64,000 bases of DNA from Rhynchopus euleeides (GCA_963210315.1 OY723302.1:1922001-1986000), one strand, 5' to 3'; shown: positions 21,469 to 31,547, counted from the stretch's first letter. The notes: generated by a model not told the origin, from the sequence alone. Program-made: numbers and translations.

Positions 21469-21557
21469 GGGCTTCGCTCTGTTTCAAACAAATAGTGACT
21501 GCGACACCTACTATGTGAGCGTGGGCTCACACGTCTGCACTCGAGAGAGCGAAGGCC
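21469..21557. mobile_element. Hairpin element related to the GGCCTTCGCTC family
   Basis: The left gggcttcgctct and right agagcgaaggcc are near-perfect inverted repeats 50 bp after the ART stop codon. The interior has an additional small inverted repeat (gtgagcgtgggctcacac). It may act in the 3' UTR. Confidence 0.5.
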
Positions 21558-21661
21558 TTGTGTGCCTTCGTGGCCTTGTGGCACTGGTGGCTCGTCTTTT
21601 TTTCCCCGTATTTTTTGACCCGCATTGCGTGTGGGGAAGCTTTCGCAGCAAGGGTTTCGCA

Positions 21662-22265
21662 TAGGTGGTGATTTATTTGCTTTGCTCGTACCGGCTCGGC
21701 CATATTTCATGGCACTAGACCCTGTGGTTGTCGTTTCCCTTTTCCCATCTCCCCCCGTTGTAGCGGCGTTGTTCACCAGCAAGGATGTCTGGCCACTTTG
21801 GGCCAGGCGATTCATGCGTTGAACACTCGGTAACACTATAGTCAACCAAGGTTGGCGTGTTTGTTCCTGAACAAGCCCCAATCCCAAAATCGGGCATGGC
21901 TATCTTTTCCGGGCGCAAGGACTTCTTCGGGATCCCATTTGTTTTCTAGAGGCAGCTGTGTTTCCTCCACTTGCCGTATACTATATATCGCAAGTCCGCC
22001 GAGAATCGAGGGGCGGGATGCGAGGAAGGGAGAGTTTTTGGTGGAAATCTGGGTTGCTCCTTGGCATTCCCCTGGAAACGTTCCCGAAGATTGACTGAAG
22101 GAAAATGTCCGCAAGGCGTCCTCACCCACCCCACCCCACCCCACTCTCTTGCGCACCACAAGCCATCCGTGGGTTGCGCGGACCCCACGAGCCAATTCAC
22201 CCCAACCCCTCCTTCCATCCACAACAGGCACACCCCTGCCCCGAGATGCCCAAAAACCTCTTAGT
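21662..22265 (+). repeat. Segmental duplication, copy A (no insertion)
   Basis: Shares about 600 bp with 23666-24524, including gtggtgatttatttgctttg, ggcactag-ccctgtggttg, gttgaacactcggtaacac and the whole 5' region of the SDR gene from tctagaggcagctgtg through the ATG and first 12 codons. Copy A leads into the FHA-WGR chimera and keeps the empty site for the element at 24003. Confidence 0.9.
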
Positions 22266-23313
22266 TTTAGGGGGCACTGGCTACGTGGCCAAGGACACTT
22301 TGGAGCGGGAACCCACGCTGGACGCCGCCACACGAGCGATCGCAACAATCGTCCCCCTCTGCAAATACAGCGCGATCCGCCTGTATATGCCTGATGTGCC
22401 TGCAGGGCAGGGTGTCAGCGAGGTTGTCCTGGGGCGTGGGGAGGCGTTGAAGCCGGAGTATCGTTTTTCAAACCCGAAGCTCAGCAGCTCGCACTGCAAG
22501 GTGACCGTGTCGGCTGAGGGGCATGTCCTATTGCAGGACCTGTCGAAGAACGGCACCTTCGTCAACGGGGTTCTGATCCCCCGTGATGGGGACAAGCAGC
22601 AGAGGCTGTTTGACAGCGACACGGTGTCTCTCCTGAACCCACAGAACTACACCGGAATGGACAACGTGGAGTTCCTCCTGCGTATGATATTTTCAGAGCG
22701 TGCAGACGACGATGAGGTGGAAGAGGACGAGGAGCCCGTCAAGGCGAAGAAGGCGCCTGCGAAGGCCTCTGGCAAGAAGAGGAAGAAGGAGGAGGAGGAG
22801 GACGAGGACGAGGACGAGGAGCCTCCTTCCAAGAAGCTTCAGAAGGTCGCCCAGCCTGAGGGCGGCCGGCGTGGCGCAGTCGACCGTGAGCTGCCTGGCG
22901 GGGGCAGTGGGGCGGCCATCCACGAGGGGTGGACAGCCATGCTGAACCAGACCAACATTGGGGGCGGCGCGAACAAATTCTACATCATCCAGCTGGTGAA
23001 GCTCAGCAACGGGAAGTTCGGAGTGTGGAACCGGTGGGGCCGTGTCGGGGAGAGGGGGTGGGACAACGGGCTGAAGACCTACCCCTTCCTGGGGGCGGCA
23101 CAGGCGGACTTCAAGAAGAAGTTCAAGGACAAGATCCGCAACGACTTTGAGTCGACTGTGCTGAAGAAGACAAGCGAGTTCAAGAAGGTGCCTGGGAAGT
23201 ACGGCCTCGTTGAGGTGGATGAGGATGACGAAGTTGGTGGCCAGGGTCCGTCAGTGGTCGCGCTACGGGTCCCAGAGGAACCGCAGGAGCTGAATTTTGG
23301 CCCGTTATTCTGA
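22246..23313 (+). CDS. FHA-WGR chimeric protein
   Basis: 355 residues, one exon. Residues 1-12 (MPKNLLVLGGTG) and about 300 bp upstream are those of the SDR gene at 24495. Residues 13-17 (YVAKD) are the end of a WGR exon as in the ART gene, sharing the 19-mer ggctacgtggccaaggaca. Then comes an FHA domain at about 40-135 (VVLGRGE, SSSHCKV, LSKNGTFVNG), which binds phosphothreonine. Next are the acidic/Lys linker and a WGR domain at about 218-320 (W264-G265-R266), nearly identical in DNA to exon 2 of the ART gene (about 19912-20463). Identity stops after VDEDDE. There is no regulatory or ART domain, and the tail (about 24 residues) is unrelated. It could bind breaks and phospho-partners without catalysis. 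Expression is unproven. Confidence 0.8.
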   Translation: MPKNLLVLGGTGYVAKDTLEREPTLDAATRAIATIVPLCKYSAIRLYMPDVPAGQGVSEVVLGRGEALKPEYRFSNPKLSSSHCKVTVSAEGHVLLQDLSKNGTFVNGVLIPRDGDKQQRLFDSDTVSLLNPQNYTGMDNVEFLLRMIFSERADDDEVEEDEEPVKAKKAPAKASGKKRKKEEEEDEDEDEEPPSKKLQKVAQPEGGRRGAVDRELPGGGSGAAIHEGWTAMLNQTNIGGGANKFYIIQLVKLSNGKFGVWNRWGRVGERGWDNGLKTYPFLGAAQADFKKKFKDKIRNDFESTVLKKTSEFKKVPGKYGLVEVDEDDEVGGQGPSVVALRVPEEPQELNFGPLF

Positions 23314-23665
23314 ACGTCACCCGACTGCTTGGTCGCTAGAACACAGGGGGGTCTGGGGGGCGGCCCCAGCCGCCGGAGGCCACGGTAGTGAGCGTCTGTT
23401 CCTGGAGGGGGTCCAGATTCGGTGGGGTTGGCTGCGTCCAGCTTACTGATGCTACTGAGGGTGGTCCGGTCTCTAACACCCGATGTGACCCCGGAGTATC
23501 GCGCACCGCAATGTTTTGACAAGTCCATAATCTGGGGTCCCTGTGATCCCCTCAAAGTGTTACAAAAATCCGTGGCTATTTAGCCGTGGCCTGGTTTCAT
23601 CCGAAAGTGCTATTCGGCTGTTTGGCCCATCTGGCCAAATAGCCACGTCGCGGGAACCCTGCTGG
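23314..23665. other. Spacer downstream of the FHA-WGR gene
   Basis: No gene. It contains the hairpin at 23571-23647 and the start of the next duplicated block. Confidence 0.5.
23571..23647. repeat. 77-bp hairpin element
   Basis: The left arm cgtggctatttagcc (23571-23585) and right arm ggccaaatagccacg (23633-23647) are inverted with one mismatch around a loop of about 47 nt. This is MITE-like or a structured RNA element in the 3' flank of the chimeric gene. Confidence 0.6.
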
Positions 23666-24524
23666 TGGCTAGGTGGTGATTTATTTGCTTTGCTCGTCTC
23701 ACCGGCTCAGCCATATTTCATGGCACTAGGCCCTGTGGTTGTCGGTTCCATTTTCCCATCTGCTTCCGTTGTAGCGGCGCTGTTCAGCAAGGCAAGCAAA
23801 ACTTGTAAATTCTGCAGGAATTTACACATTCTTCTGTGTAACCTTGATACCAAGACAAGAAAGGATGTCTGACCACTTTGGGCCAGGCGAGTCATGCGTT
23901 GAACACTCGGTAACACTACAGTCAACCAAGCAGGAAGCAAGGTTGGCGTGTTTGTTCCTGAACAAGCCCTAATCCCAAAATCGGGCATGGTTCTCCCATT
24001 TGTTTTTTAAGCACACTCGTGTGAGCGGAAAGCGCCCCACCACAGCTGCAACCAAACGTGCTCTATACACTAACCCCACCCTTCATCAGGCTCAGGGTGT
24101 GATCAGTTCAGGGTTTTGTGTGTAGAAGCGTCAACGCAACAAACAAAAGGAAATTCATCAGAGCGGTTGTAGCTGTGAAGTGATAGGGCGCTTTCTAGAG
24201 GCAGCTGTGTTTCCACCACTTGCCGTATACTATATATCGCAAGTCCGCCGAGAATCGAGGGGCGGGATGCGAGGAAGGGAGAGTTTTTGGTGGAAATCTG
24301 GGTTGCTCCTTGGCATTCCCCTGGAAACGTTCCCGAAGATTGACTGAAGGAAAATGTCCGCAAGGCGTCCTCACCCACCCCACCCCACCCCACTCTCTTG
24401 CGCACCACAAGCCATCCGTGGGTTGCGCGGACCCCACGAGCCAATTCACCCCAACCCCTCCTTCCATCCACAACAGGCACACCCCTGCCCCGAGATGCCC
24501 AAAAACCTCTTAGTTTTAGGGGGC
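23666..24524 (+). repeat. Segmental duplication, copy B (with MITE insertion)
   Basis: Partner of 21662-22265. It has two extra segments: about 60 bp near 23790-23860, and the insertion of about 190 bp at 24003-24191. It leads into the intact SDR gene, so this copy is probably the ancestral 5' context of MPKNLLVLGGTG. Confidence 0.9.
24003..24195. mobile_element. MITE-like insertion with GAAAGCGCC termini
   Basis: gaaagcgcc at 24028-24036 and ggcgctttc at 24187-24195 form a TIR, extended imperfectly inward (cagctgcaacc against ggttgtagctg). The paralogous site near 21940 lacks it: catttgttt|tctagagg is continuous there. Parts recur at 10499-10564, 28330-28395 and 35150-35235, centred on gaagcgtcaacgc and its complement. 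Confidence 0.75.
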
Positions 24525-25307
24525 ACAGGGCTGGTGGGTAGTAACGTCTGCCGCGCTGCTGTGCAGGCAGGTTACGAGGTTGTCTCCCTGACGAGGCGGG
24601 GCGCCCCCACGGAGGGGTCGGAGGCGCACGGCCTGGCCGGCGTCGATTGGAGGAGCGGGAATGCGGCGAAGGCGCGGGACGTCCTGTTCCTCGTGCGCGA
24701 GGTGAAGCCGGACGCCATCATCCACTGCATCGGGGTGCTGTTTGACTGCCAGAGCCTGCTGTACAGCTACAACAGGGAGATGAGCGGGTGCGACAGCATC
24801 CCCGACCCTACCGATGGCACTTATGAGAACATCATAAAAAACACAGCAATGAGCGCCTTCCACGCCGTGGCTGTGCTCAACCAGCGCGACCTGCCCTTCA
24901 TCTTCATGTCCACCTGTGAAGTGGGCTGGCTCACCTACGACAACGGCATCCTGGGGCGCTTTGCAGGGATCTGCTCCAACCTGGTCCCCTCCCTCAGCGA
25001 ATACCTTGCCCGCAAGCGCGAGGTGGAGGACGCGATGGTGCACGGCATCGGAGTCCCCGACATCTGCCGGCGCAGGTCCTACGCTGCACGCCCCGTGGTC
25101 TTCCGCCCCTCCGTGGTGTGCACCGAGCAGAGGCCCCGTGGCTGCCTCGCGACCCTGATGGCGGTGTCGCCTGTATCGGACGGGGCGGTCTCTGCTGGAG
25201 ACCTCGCGAAGGCCGTCCTCACCGCTGTGGAGGACACGTCTGTTCGGGGCATCTACAGGCGGAGGGACATCGTGGGCCTTGCTAAGAGGGCCACGCATGG
25301 GCAGTGA
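24495..25307 (+). CDS. Atypical short-chain dehydrogenase (COQ11/NDUFA9-like NAD(P)-binding protein)
   Basis: 270 residues, one exon. The N-terminus MPKNLLVLGGTGLVGSNVCR carries the GGTGxxG dinucleotide-binding loop, followed by the beta2-type strand YEVVSLTRRG, VDWRSGNA and DAIIHCIG. The catalytic-type Y-x-x-x-K is present as Y170-LAR-K174. C-terminal blocks VVFRPSVV and VSAGDLAKAVLTAV are typical of the atypical SDRs that include fungal Coq11 and complex I NDUFA9. There is no mitochondrial presequence, although yeast Coq11-like proteins also start close to the Rossmann motif. A coenzyme-Q or respiratory role is only a family-level suggestion. The ATG follows a ccatccacaacag acceptor-like site at 17 nt. 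Confidence 0.85.
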   Translation: MPKNLLVLGGTGLVGSNVCRAAVQAGYEVVSLTRRGAPTEGSEAHGLAGVDWRSGNAAKARDVLFLVREVKPDAIIHCIGVLFDCQSLLYSYNREMSGCDSIPDPTDGTYENIIKNTAMSAFHAVAVLNQRDLPFIFMSTCEVGWLTYDNGILGRFAGICSNLVPSLSEYLARKREVEDAMVHGIGVPDICRRRSYAARPVVFRPSVVCTEQRPRGCLATLMAVSPVSDGAVSAGDLAKAVLTAVEDTSVRGIYRRRDIVGLAKRATHGQ

Positions 25308-25825
25308 GGCGGTGTGTAGGCTGCACAGCCGCACAGAACCCGGGTCTCAACAGGGGGCTGGAGAGGGAGAGGGCTGGAGACCGCGAGGATGCATGGGTTG
25401 GCGGGGAGGGGGGGGGTCGGTCGCATGATGCCACTACACACGGAGTCGGGGTATTGGGGGTATTGGGGGATGCCTAACTTGGCGAAGGGGGAAGGGTCTC
25501 TGCCCGCTCTGCCCTGGTAATTATAATGGCGTGGGGGGGGGAGAGCACGGCATGTGTTTGGACAGAGAGGTGTGTGGGGCGCTCGTCCCTTGCACCTTTG
25601 CATGCAGGCAGTTGTGCACCCTTCGGCTCGGTTGTGCCTCCGCCGTGGGTCTAGACTAGGTCGGTCCCCTCCCCCCCCCGATCCCGCCATGCTTTGTTGT
25701 CATGACACAGAGAGGCGCACACCAACGCAATTAGGAGGGGGTGGTTGAGAAGGGGGCAGGGTTGGGGTGGGCAGGGGTCGTCGCTGGCTGGCCACACGCC
25801 AGGGATTTGCGACGTCGCGGCAACC
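25308..25825. other. Intergenic region
   Basis: G/C-run-rich spacer with small direct repeats (gtattgggggtattggggg near 25450). No gene recognised. Confidence 0.5.
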
Positions 25826-26663
25826 ATGGACTACTCGAGCCGACCGGTGAAGGGGGACGGTGGCCCGCCCCCCGTCAAGGTGCCCATGCCCCGCCCGGTA
25901 TGCTTTTCGGGTACCGCGGGAAAAAAAGAACTGTGCCAGTCCCTTGCCTGCCACGGGCTGTCTACATGGGGTGCACCCCCCTTGTGATTAGCTCCCTGTG
26001 TGACATTTCATCGGCTGCAGGAGACCCCTCGCCCTTCTCTTGCAGGAAACGGTTGAGCCTCTTCGGCGTGTCGCCTTCACAGAGCACGGCGCCCCCCAGC
26101 AGTCGACCTACAGGTCGCCCGAGTCTGTGCCTGCGAAGGTGCCGCTCCAGCATGTGTCCTCGCGTGTCTATTCGAGTGCCGTGCCGAGGAGCCCTGTGAG
26201 GTCTGCGACGCGGGTGGTGCGCACACACTCGCCTCCCGATGGTGGCCGCGTGGCTGTGCAGTCTTACCCCTCGCACACGCCTGACGTGTCTGTGCGAGTG
26301 GCGCCCAGTGCGTTGCCACCACCGGGCATGCCTCAGCCAAGGCGAGAGTCGCGTTATGCCGCATCCGTCCAGAGCATGCCGAGCCCCTGGAGAGAGGGCA
26401 TCGACCGTTCTCACGGCCATGGACTGCACACGCATGTGACACACAGCAGCGAGGCACATACGTACCCCCAGGCACCCCCCAGGTGGACCGACTCAGGGAG
26501 GACACTGGAGGCGGGGGACGACACTTTCTGGTCCTCTGCAGGCACCCGCGAGTACCCGGGTTACTCCGTCGGGGGGTCCCCCAGGCAGAGGCACTGGTCC
26601 CCTCGTGACCGTGATTTGTATGATCGCCTCGTCGACGTAAGTCACGAGGCCAACATGGCCTGA
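25826..26663 (+). CDS. Disordered Pro/Ser/Arg-rich protein (2 exons)
   Basis: Exons 25826-25897 and 26046-26663 (intron GTATGC..TTGCAG, 148 nt, phase 0), 229 residues. Exon 1 gives MDYSSRPVKGDGGPPPVKV. Exon 2 continues ETVEPLRRVAFTEHGAPQQS, then a long Pro/Ser/Arg/His-rich stretch with several SPxR-type sites and an HWSPRDRDLYDRLVDVSHE end. No fold or family recognised. It is likely a disordered scaffold or cytoskeletal-associated protein, but this rests on composition only. Splicing is supported by the donor and by an open frame that starts exactly at the acceptor. Confidence 0.65.
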
Positions 26664-26683
26664 CTGTTGGACCGAAGCTTTCC

Positions 26684-26830
26684 CACCCCATCCCCTCCCC
26701 GCATGTTGTGATGTGTGGCTTCCTGTGATGGGGTTGTGGAGGTTTGTGTGACACACCCAAGGATACCACCCGACAGGAGAGGGCGCGATGCAGCGCCTTT
26801 TAACATGCAGCAGGCGCCTTGCCAGGACGG
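26684..26830 (+). repeat. 5'-end cassette, copy 2
   Basis: Partner of 8762-8908 with a few substitutions. It covers the intergenic leader, the ccacccgacag acceptor-like site and the start of the presequence reading frame of the gene at 26788. Confidence 0.85.
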
Positions 26831-27435
26831 CTGCGCACGGGAGCCGAGTGGTGGCGCCTGCATGCGCGAGCGTGGCGCAACGGCGGACGTACTATTGGTG
26901 GGATTCGCATAACACAATCGATGACTTCAAAGCGAAGTTGGCTTACATCCTTCGGTCAGAGGGGGTGGAAAATCCGGTATGTGTGGGCAAAAGTCACCAG
27001 GTGACCATCCATCTTTCGCAACCTGGTCGAATCACTACTTCGTTGGTGCCCACCTCACTCCACACAGGAAAAAACTGTGGAGCGTCTTCTTAAATCGAGG
27101 CAGGTTCATTCAATGCGGGACTTCACTCAGCATGCACTGCCGTCGCTCAGACATTACGTCCGTCCATCCACATTGATCATGAGGGTGTACCGGAGAATCC
27201 AGCGGGAGAACGGGAACGAACTGTCGTCGACAACAGGGAGGATGGGGTCGGACAGGGATGACGCGGCAGAAACCGACGACGGGAGACTGAGCCAAGTCGG
27301 CTTCATGGTATGCATGGACACATAATAGCAAGTCACCCCCTGCCTCAACTGAAAACAGACACACAGGCGTGGGGTCGCGGATCCACGGCTGCTCCGTTTC
27401 GAAGGTCCGCGTACGACCACGTACAAGCGGCATGA
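26788..27435 (+). CDS. Putative mitochondrial protein, unrecognised (3 exons)
   Basis: Exons 26788-26976, 27068-27307 and probably 27367-27435, about 165 residues. The introns are GTATGT..CACAG (91 nt) and GTATGC..CACAG (59 nt), both phase 0. If the second is retained the frame stops at 27325. Residues 1-32 (MQRLLTCSRRLARTAAHGSR and on) are Arg/Ala/Leu-rich without acids, a classic matrix presequence, with RRTYYWW as a plausible processing region. The mature part has DDFKAKLAYILRSEG, EKTVERLLKSRQVHSMRDF and LIMRVYRRIQRENG. Short helical and basic, it could be a mitoribosomal or other small mitochondrial protein, but I recognise no family. The leader is a duplicated cassette shared with 8762-8908. 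Confidence 0.68.
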
Positions 27436-28607
27436 CGACACGGGCTACCTGTAGAACGGTAGGTACGAAGACAAGAGACTCACCCTTGCCCCTGAGGTCC
27501 TCGCCACACGAGAGTCGCAATGGAGGCACGACGTCAGGTCACCCTCGCCCGGCGCTCCCACGATACTCTTGCAGTTGCTGTGTTGAGTGCCAGGTCTCTG
27601 CTGGGCTGCCATTGAGGGAAGACAGCAAGACAACGCGAGGGACAGACGGACGGTGTCAGCCTGCCAGTGCGCACAGAAGGATGAGCCCCACACTTCCCAC
27701 CTCATTGTCAGCGGGTTCGGTCGAACCACCTTGTCTCTGGGATGTGATGGTATTGTTTACGGATTTGGCGCACAAACAACAGCCTTCTGTTTTTGCTGCA
27801 ACCGCATCATGCAGCCTGAAATCACAGCCACCACCCACAGGCACAGATGACAAAGGAAATACACAGAGATGGGGATGCAGGCGCAGAAGCGGCAGAAAAC
27901 GATCAGGCGCTATGTGCCAACGTCTCGTACCGCGTGGGTGCCTTGGATTGGTAGAGGCGACCAGCTCGCCCGAGGAGGAAGAGCGCGTTCATACCAACGA
28001 TGGCCTTGTGGAGGACCTCGGTAAAGGGTTGTCGTTGTCGCGGATCAGCCGATCGTCTGGTTTTCAGAGCCCATCGAATTGCTGGATGAATGTGGGCCAC
28101 TCAGGTGCGCTCGGGCTCTCGTTGAGCTCCACGCCTGTCTTCGCCAAGACGTGGGGCAGCTTGGCTCAGTGGCGAGCGACGATGCCCACGTCGACACGAT
28201 CCTGCCGATCGGGCCCTGCGTGGCTCAGTGACACTTCTCTCACCCACTTGGTGTCTCTCGTGCCCCTCTGCGCGAGTTCTGTCTGTCTGGTCCTCTTGAT
28301 CCTGTCCTGCGCGTCCCTCTCCTCGCCTACTTGATGTGCGTTGACGCTTCTACACACAAAAACCCTGAACTGACGATCACACTCTGCTCCAAACGTGATT
28401 CTGCTTCCCGAGGTTGTTGCACAGCGCTTGTTGGGGGTGGTGGTGGTTTTGACACAGTGATTTTTTCACTTTGCCGAAGCTCACCGGACACCACCAAGGT
28501 TCGGTGCGCAATGTGTCAAATGTACTTCTGTCCCAAGCCTCGATACCATTGTGAATTATGCTGGCCTCGCACTGTGCCCGCACAACCCGAATGCAGCGTT
28601 TTTCATG
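27436..28607. other. Intergenic region, no supported gene
   Basis: A plus-strand frame stays open from about 27369 to 28334, but its translation has random-looking composition, no domain and no splice-type start context. A fragment of the gaagcgtcaacgc repeat lies at 28330-28395. Otherwise nothing recognised. Confidence 0.45.
28330..28395 (+). repeat. Fragment of the 24003-type element
   Basis: gcgttgacgcttctacacac followed by aaaccctgaactga matches, in reverse orientation, 24100-24145. Related pieces occur at 35150-35235 and 10540-10564. Confidence 0.7.
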
Positions 28608-29470
28608 CACCGATGATTGCCCTTGGGCAGAAGGCGGCTGAGATGAACTCCGGTTGACTCGCTGACGATCATCCTCGCAAGCCCACTGCCAGCAGCCGCC
28701 GAAGGGCAGGATCTTCAACGGCGGAATTTCGGGGGTGGGTGGGGTGGGGTAGGGTGGGGTGTTGCACGGGACATGGTACCTGGTTTGGGTTTTTGCGAAC
28801 ACCATCACCAATCGGCACTTCCCCGAAATCCCATCCGCACACGCTCATTTCCCCCCCTGTGTTCTGGTTGCATCCGAGTGATGTGCGCGAAAGGTTAGCG
28901 AGATACTGATATTTGTTGATCGCAGGAAACTCCTGCGGAAGTGTCGTGTGTGATTAACAGGCGCATGATGATATTGTGTGTCACGGCAATCATCCAGAAC
29001 TTCCCACTTCCCTCGCTCGCATTTCCGCCTGACGAGCACCTTGTTGGGAGGCACACTCACGGGCAGTGGTATGGATTTTCCAATCCAGTCCACGTCCCCA
29101 ACGTGCACGTCACCAGAAGTTTGCACACACTGAACAAAACAACACAAAGTAAGGCAGAATGCACCCGGCAATCGTTTTTTCTTTTCTGGTTCCAACCACC
29201 CTGTATTCCCATCCCCTGTATCGCTGTATTCCTGTTCTTCCGTTTCCATTTCTAGTTCCCAGAACCCACCCACCCCGTCTTCGGGAGGCCTGTGCTGTGT
29301 GGTTGGTTGATGCTTGCTGTGTGACACGTACATCAACGGGGTCACAGCGCAACGTTTGTGTAAGTGGTTTCTGGCCAGGTATTGGGTCGTCTCGGGGAGG
29401 GGGGTGCGGGTGGGGGTCGGGAGGTTCATGCTGTGTGCATGCATGCGTGTGGGAGAGTGCCCCACCCCGC
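28608..29470. repeat. Diverged single copy of the array-unit segments
   Basis: Matches in order the pieces found in each 3.9-kb array unit: gggcagaaggcggctgagatg, cacttccccgaaatcccatc, gacgagcaccttgttggga, cacgtcaccagaagtttgca, then tgtattcccatcccctgtat and cgtacatcaacggggtcac. It is clearly older (many substitutions, small indels). Minus-strand frames here are not conserved between copies. Confidence 0.8.
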
Positions 29471-29614
29471 AACTCAACCCTCCCCACCACAGCGTCGGCC
29501 ATGATGTCTTCCGAGGGGCACAAAACCTTGTGCGTTTGACTTGTTGGCGTTCTGCACACTGCACCCACCATCCTCCAGAACATCGAACCAGCTGGCCGTC
29601 AAGCGTGTCAAAAC

Positions 29615-30841
29615 ATGGATGTGACTGTCCGTCACACCGGGACCGGTGACAGCTGTGTGACTGGTGTTCCGGAAGGCGGGACCGTAGTCGGGCTTAAGGC
29701 GGATGCGCTGGACGAGATGTTCCCGGGTTGTATCAACGCAGTCCGTGAGGCTGAGAACGTGTCAGCACACATCGAAGGGTGTGAGGAGGAGCTGGACGCT
29801 GCACAGCGCGTTGCCGACACGGGTCTGGAGGACGGGGGTGTTGTCCAGCTGGTCCCCCGCTGGCCCAACTTCAAGGCTCCCGCAGTCTATTCAAGTGGGC
29901 ATAAAAGACAGGGGTACATCCTGGACATCCGGGACATCACACTGTCAAGGTGTGGGGCGCTATGTGCAGTGGGTGACACCAGTGGGCACGTCACTGTGTT
30001 TGACACTGTCACCGCTGATGTGGTGGCGGACTTGCACAACAGTTTTCCCATGTTTTGTATGTCCTTCTCTGTCTGTGGGACGTGGTTGGCGACGTGTGCT
30101 CAGTACGGCCGGACTATCTGCGTGTGGCTGACATCAACCTGGGAGGAGGTGTGCATACTGCACGACACCAAGGTGGAGAGTGTAGCGTGGTCACACTGCG
30201 GACGTCTGGTGTACGGAGACGAGAATGGCAAAGTGTGTGTGTGGGACGCGAAGGGCACGGAGGGTCACAGCTGGACTGTTCGCAGCATAGCTGATTACTT
30301 CACAGGCAAACTGGGTCTGCGGAACTTGACAAGCACAGAGCTAGAGGGTCACAGAGGGGCTGTTCTCGGCATTGCTGTGTCGGGCACGAGGATCTTCAGC
30401 GGGTCCGAGGACAAGACCATCCGTGTGTGGGACATCAGCACTCTCACACACACACACACCCTGTATGGGCATACGGACGCGGTCGCCCACATCGCCCTGA
30501 CCAACGACGAGCAAGAATTGGTGTCGTGTGACGACAGCACACTCAAGGTGTGGTGTACGACCTCCCTTGTCTGCCTGCGCACTGTCCTCCTGGACGACTC
30601 TCCCAATCTTTGCATTGCTGTGTCACAGCCAGGTGACGTTGTGGCCGTGTCCAGTTCGAATATTCCCAACACAGGCACCACCACCACGTTGTATCGCCTC
30701 AGCACAGGTGAGTGCATGGGGAAGGTGGAGCCAGCGGGCGTCTGTGTTGCCCTCAGCCCCTGCGGGAGGTGCATCTTCACACCAACGGACTGCGCAACAG
30801 TCACTGTGCGTGACGTGCCTTCTTCTCTAGGAAACAAGTGA
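29615..30841 (+). CDS. WD40-repeat protein with Ubl-like N-terminus
   Basis: 408 residues, one exon. Residues about 1-80 have a beta-grasp-like pattern (TVRHTGTGDS, LKADALDEMFPGCINAV, NVSAHIEGCEEELD, ADTGLEDGGVVQLVP) reminiscent of ubiquitin-like domains ending in a G-[LI]-x-DG-x-V turn. From about 95 on are WD40 blades: GDTSGHVTVFDTVT, CGTWLATCAQYGRTICVW, GDENGKVCVWDAK, GHRGAVLGIAVSGTRIFSGS then EDKTIRVWD, GHTDAVAHIALTNDEQELVS, and further weak blades, about seven in total. Such proteins are interaction scaffolds, and the Ubl-plus-propeller pairing hints at ubiquitin-system or trafficking adaptors, without proof. The ATG follows ccaccatcctccag by about 36 nt. Confidence 0.85.
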   Translation: MDVTVRHTGTGDSCVTGVPEGGTVVGLKADALDEMFPGCINAVREAENVSAHIEGCEEELDAAQRVADTGLEDGGVVQLVPRWPNFKAPAVYSSGHKRQGYILDIRDITLSRCGALCAVGDTSGHVTVFDTVTADVVADLHNSFPMFCMSFSVCGTWLATCAQYGRTICVWLTSTWEEVCILHDTKVESVAWSHCGRLVYGDENGKVCVWDAKGTEGHSWTVRSIADYFTGKLGLRNLTSTELEGHRGAVLGIAVSGTRIFSGSEDKTIRVWDISTLTHTHTLYGHTDAVAHIALTNDEQELVSCDDSTLKVWCTTSLVCLRTVLLDDSPNLCIAVSQPGDVVAVSSSNIPNTGTTTTLYRLSTGECMGKVEPAGVCVALSPCGRCIFTPTDCATVTVRDVPSSLGNK

Positions 30842-31547
30842 CAGCCCCCTTTTGGCACCCCCGACGGGCGGACCCAGGGAGCCTCGTCAAAGTGTTGTCC
30901 CTACAGAGAATCGCCCTGGTTTTGGCCCCCATGAGCACCATGGCACCAGAAATCCAGGAAATTTGGCTCCCCGGGTCCACCGTCACCGCTATTTTTGCTC
31001 TTTGAGCACATTTATGATGCGTAAAAGTGTAGGAGTGCTCCCGACGATCCTGTTCCTTTTCTGTGTGTCTAGCTGTCTCGTGTTCACATGTGCTCCACAC
31101 CCACATCAAAGCAGCAGGCTCTAGGGTGATGGAAGCGTCAACGCATCATTACGGAAGAAGGAAGCACGGTTGCTACGCTTTTCTGCATTAAGCTACACCC
31201 TCCCATTGTACATTGATCTGCCTTGTACAACATATCTGGTGTAGTGACTAACATTGCAAGAAGGTGCTGGGAGACTTGCTTTTCCATTCACTCTCGACGA
31301 TCAAACCCCCCCCCCCCTCTTCCCCGCGCACCCTTCCTTTTTTCAGGTGGTGCCTGAGGAGTCTGTGGACAGTCTCTCTGTAAGCCGCTCCCCTCCTATT
31401 TGCCCCTTCGCCTCACTTCTCGGAGGAGTGTGCGCTCAACGAAGAGTAGCCCGGATCTGCTTCTCTGCAGTTGCTGGGCAGAGTGTTCTCTTACTGGGGG
31501 GGGGGGTCGAATATAAGATGTACCTCGAACATGACAGGTACCTTGAA
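30842..31547. other. Intergenic region
   Basis: No gene recognised. It contains pyrimidine tracts (C-run near 31307) and a G-run at 31497. Confidence 0.5.

Noticed and set aside
27369..28334. 321-codon plus-strand frame
   Set aside because: Composition is random-like, no domain, and its start overlaps the probable third exon of the mitochondrial protein in another frame.
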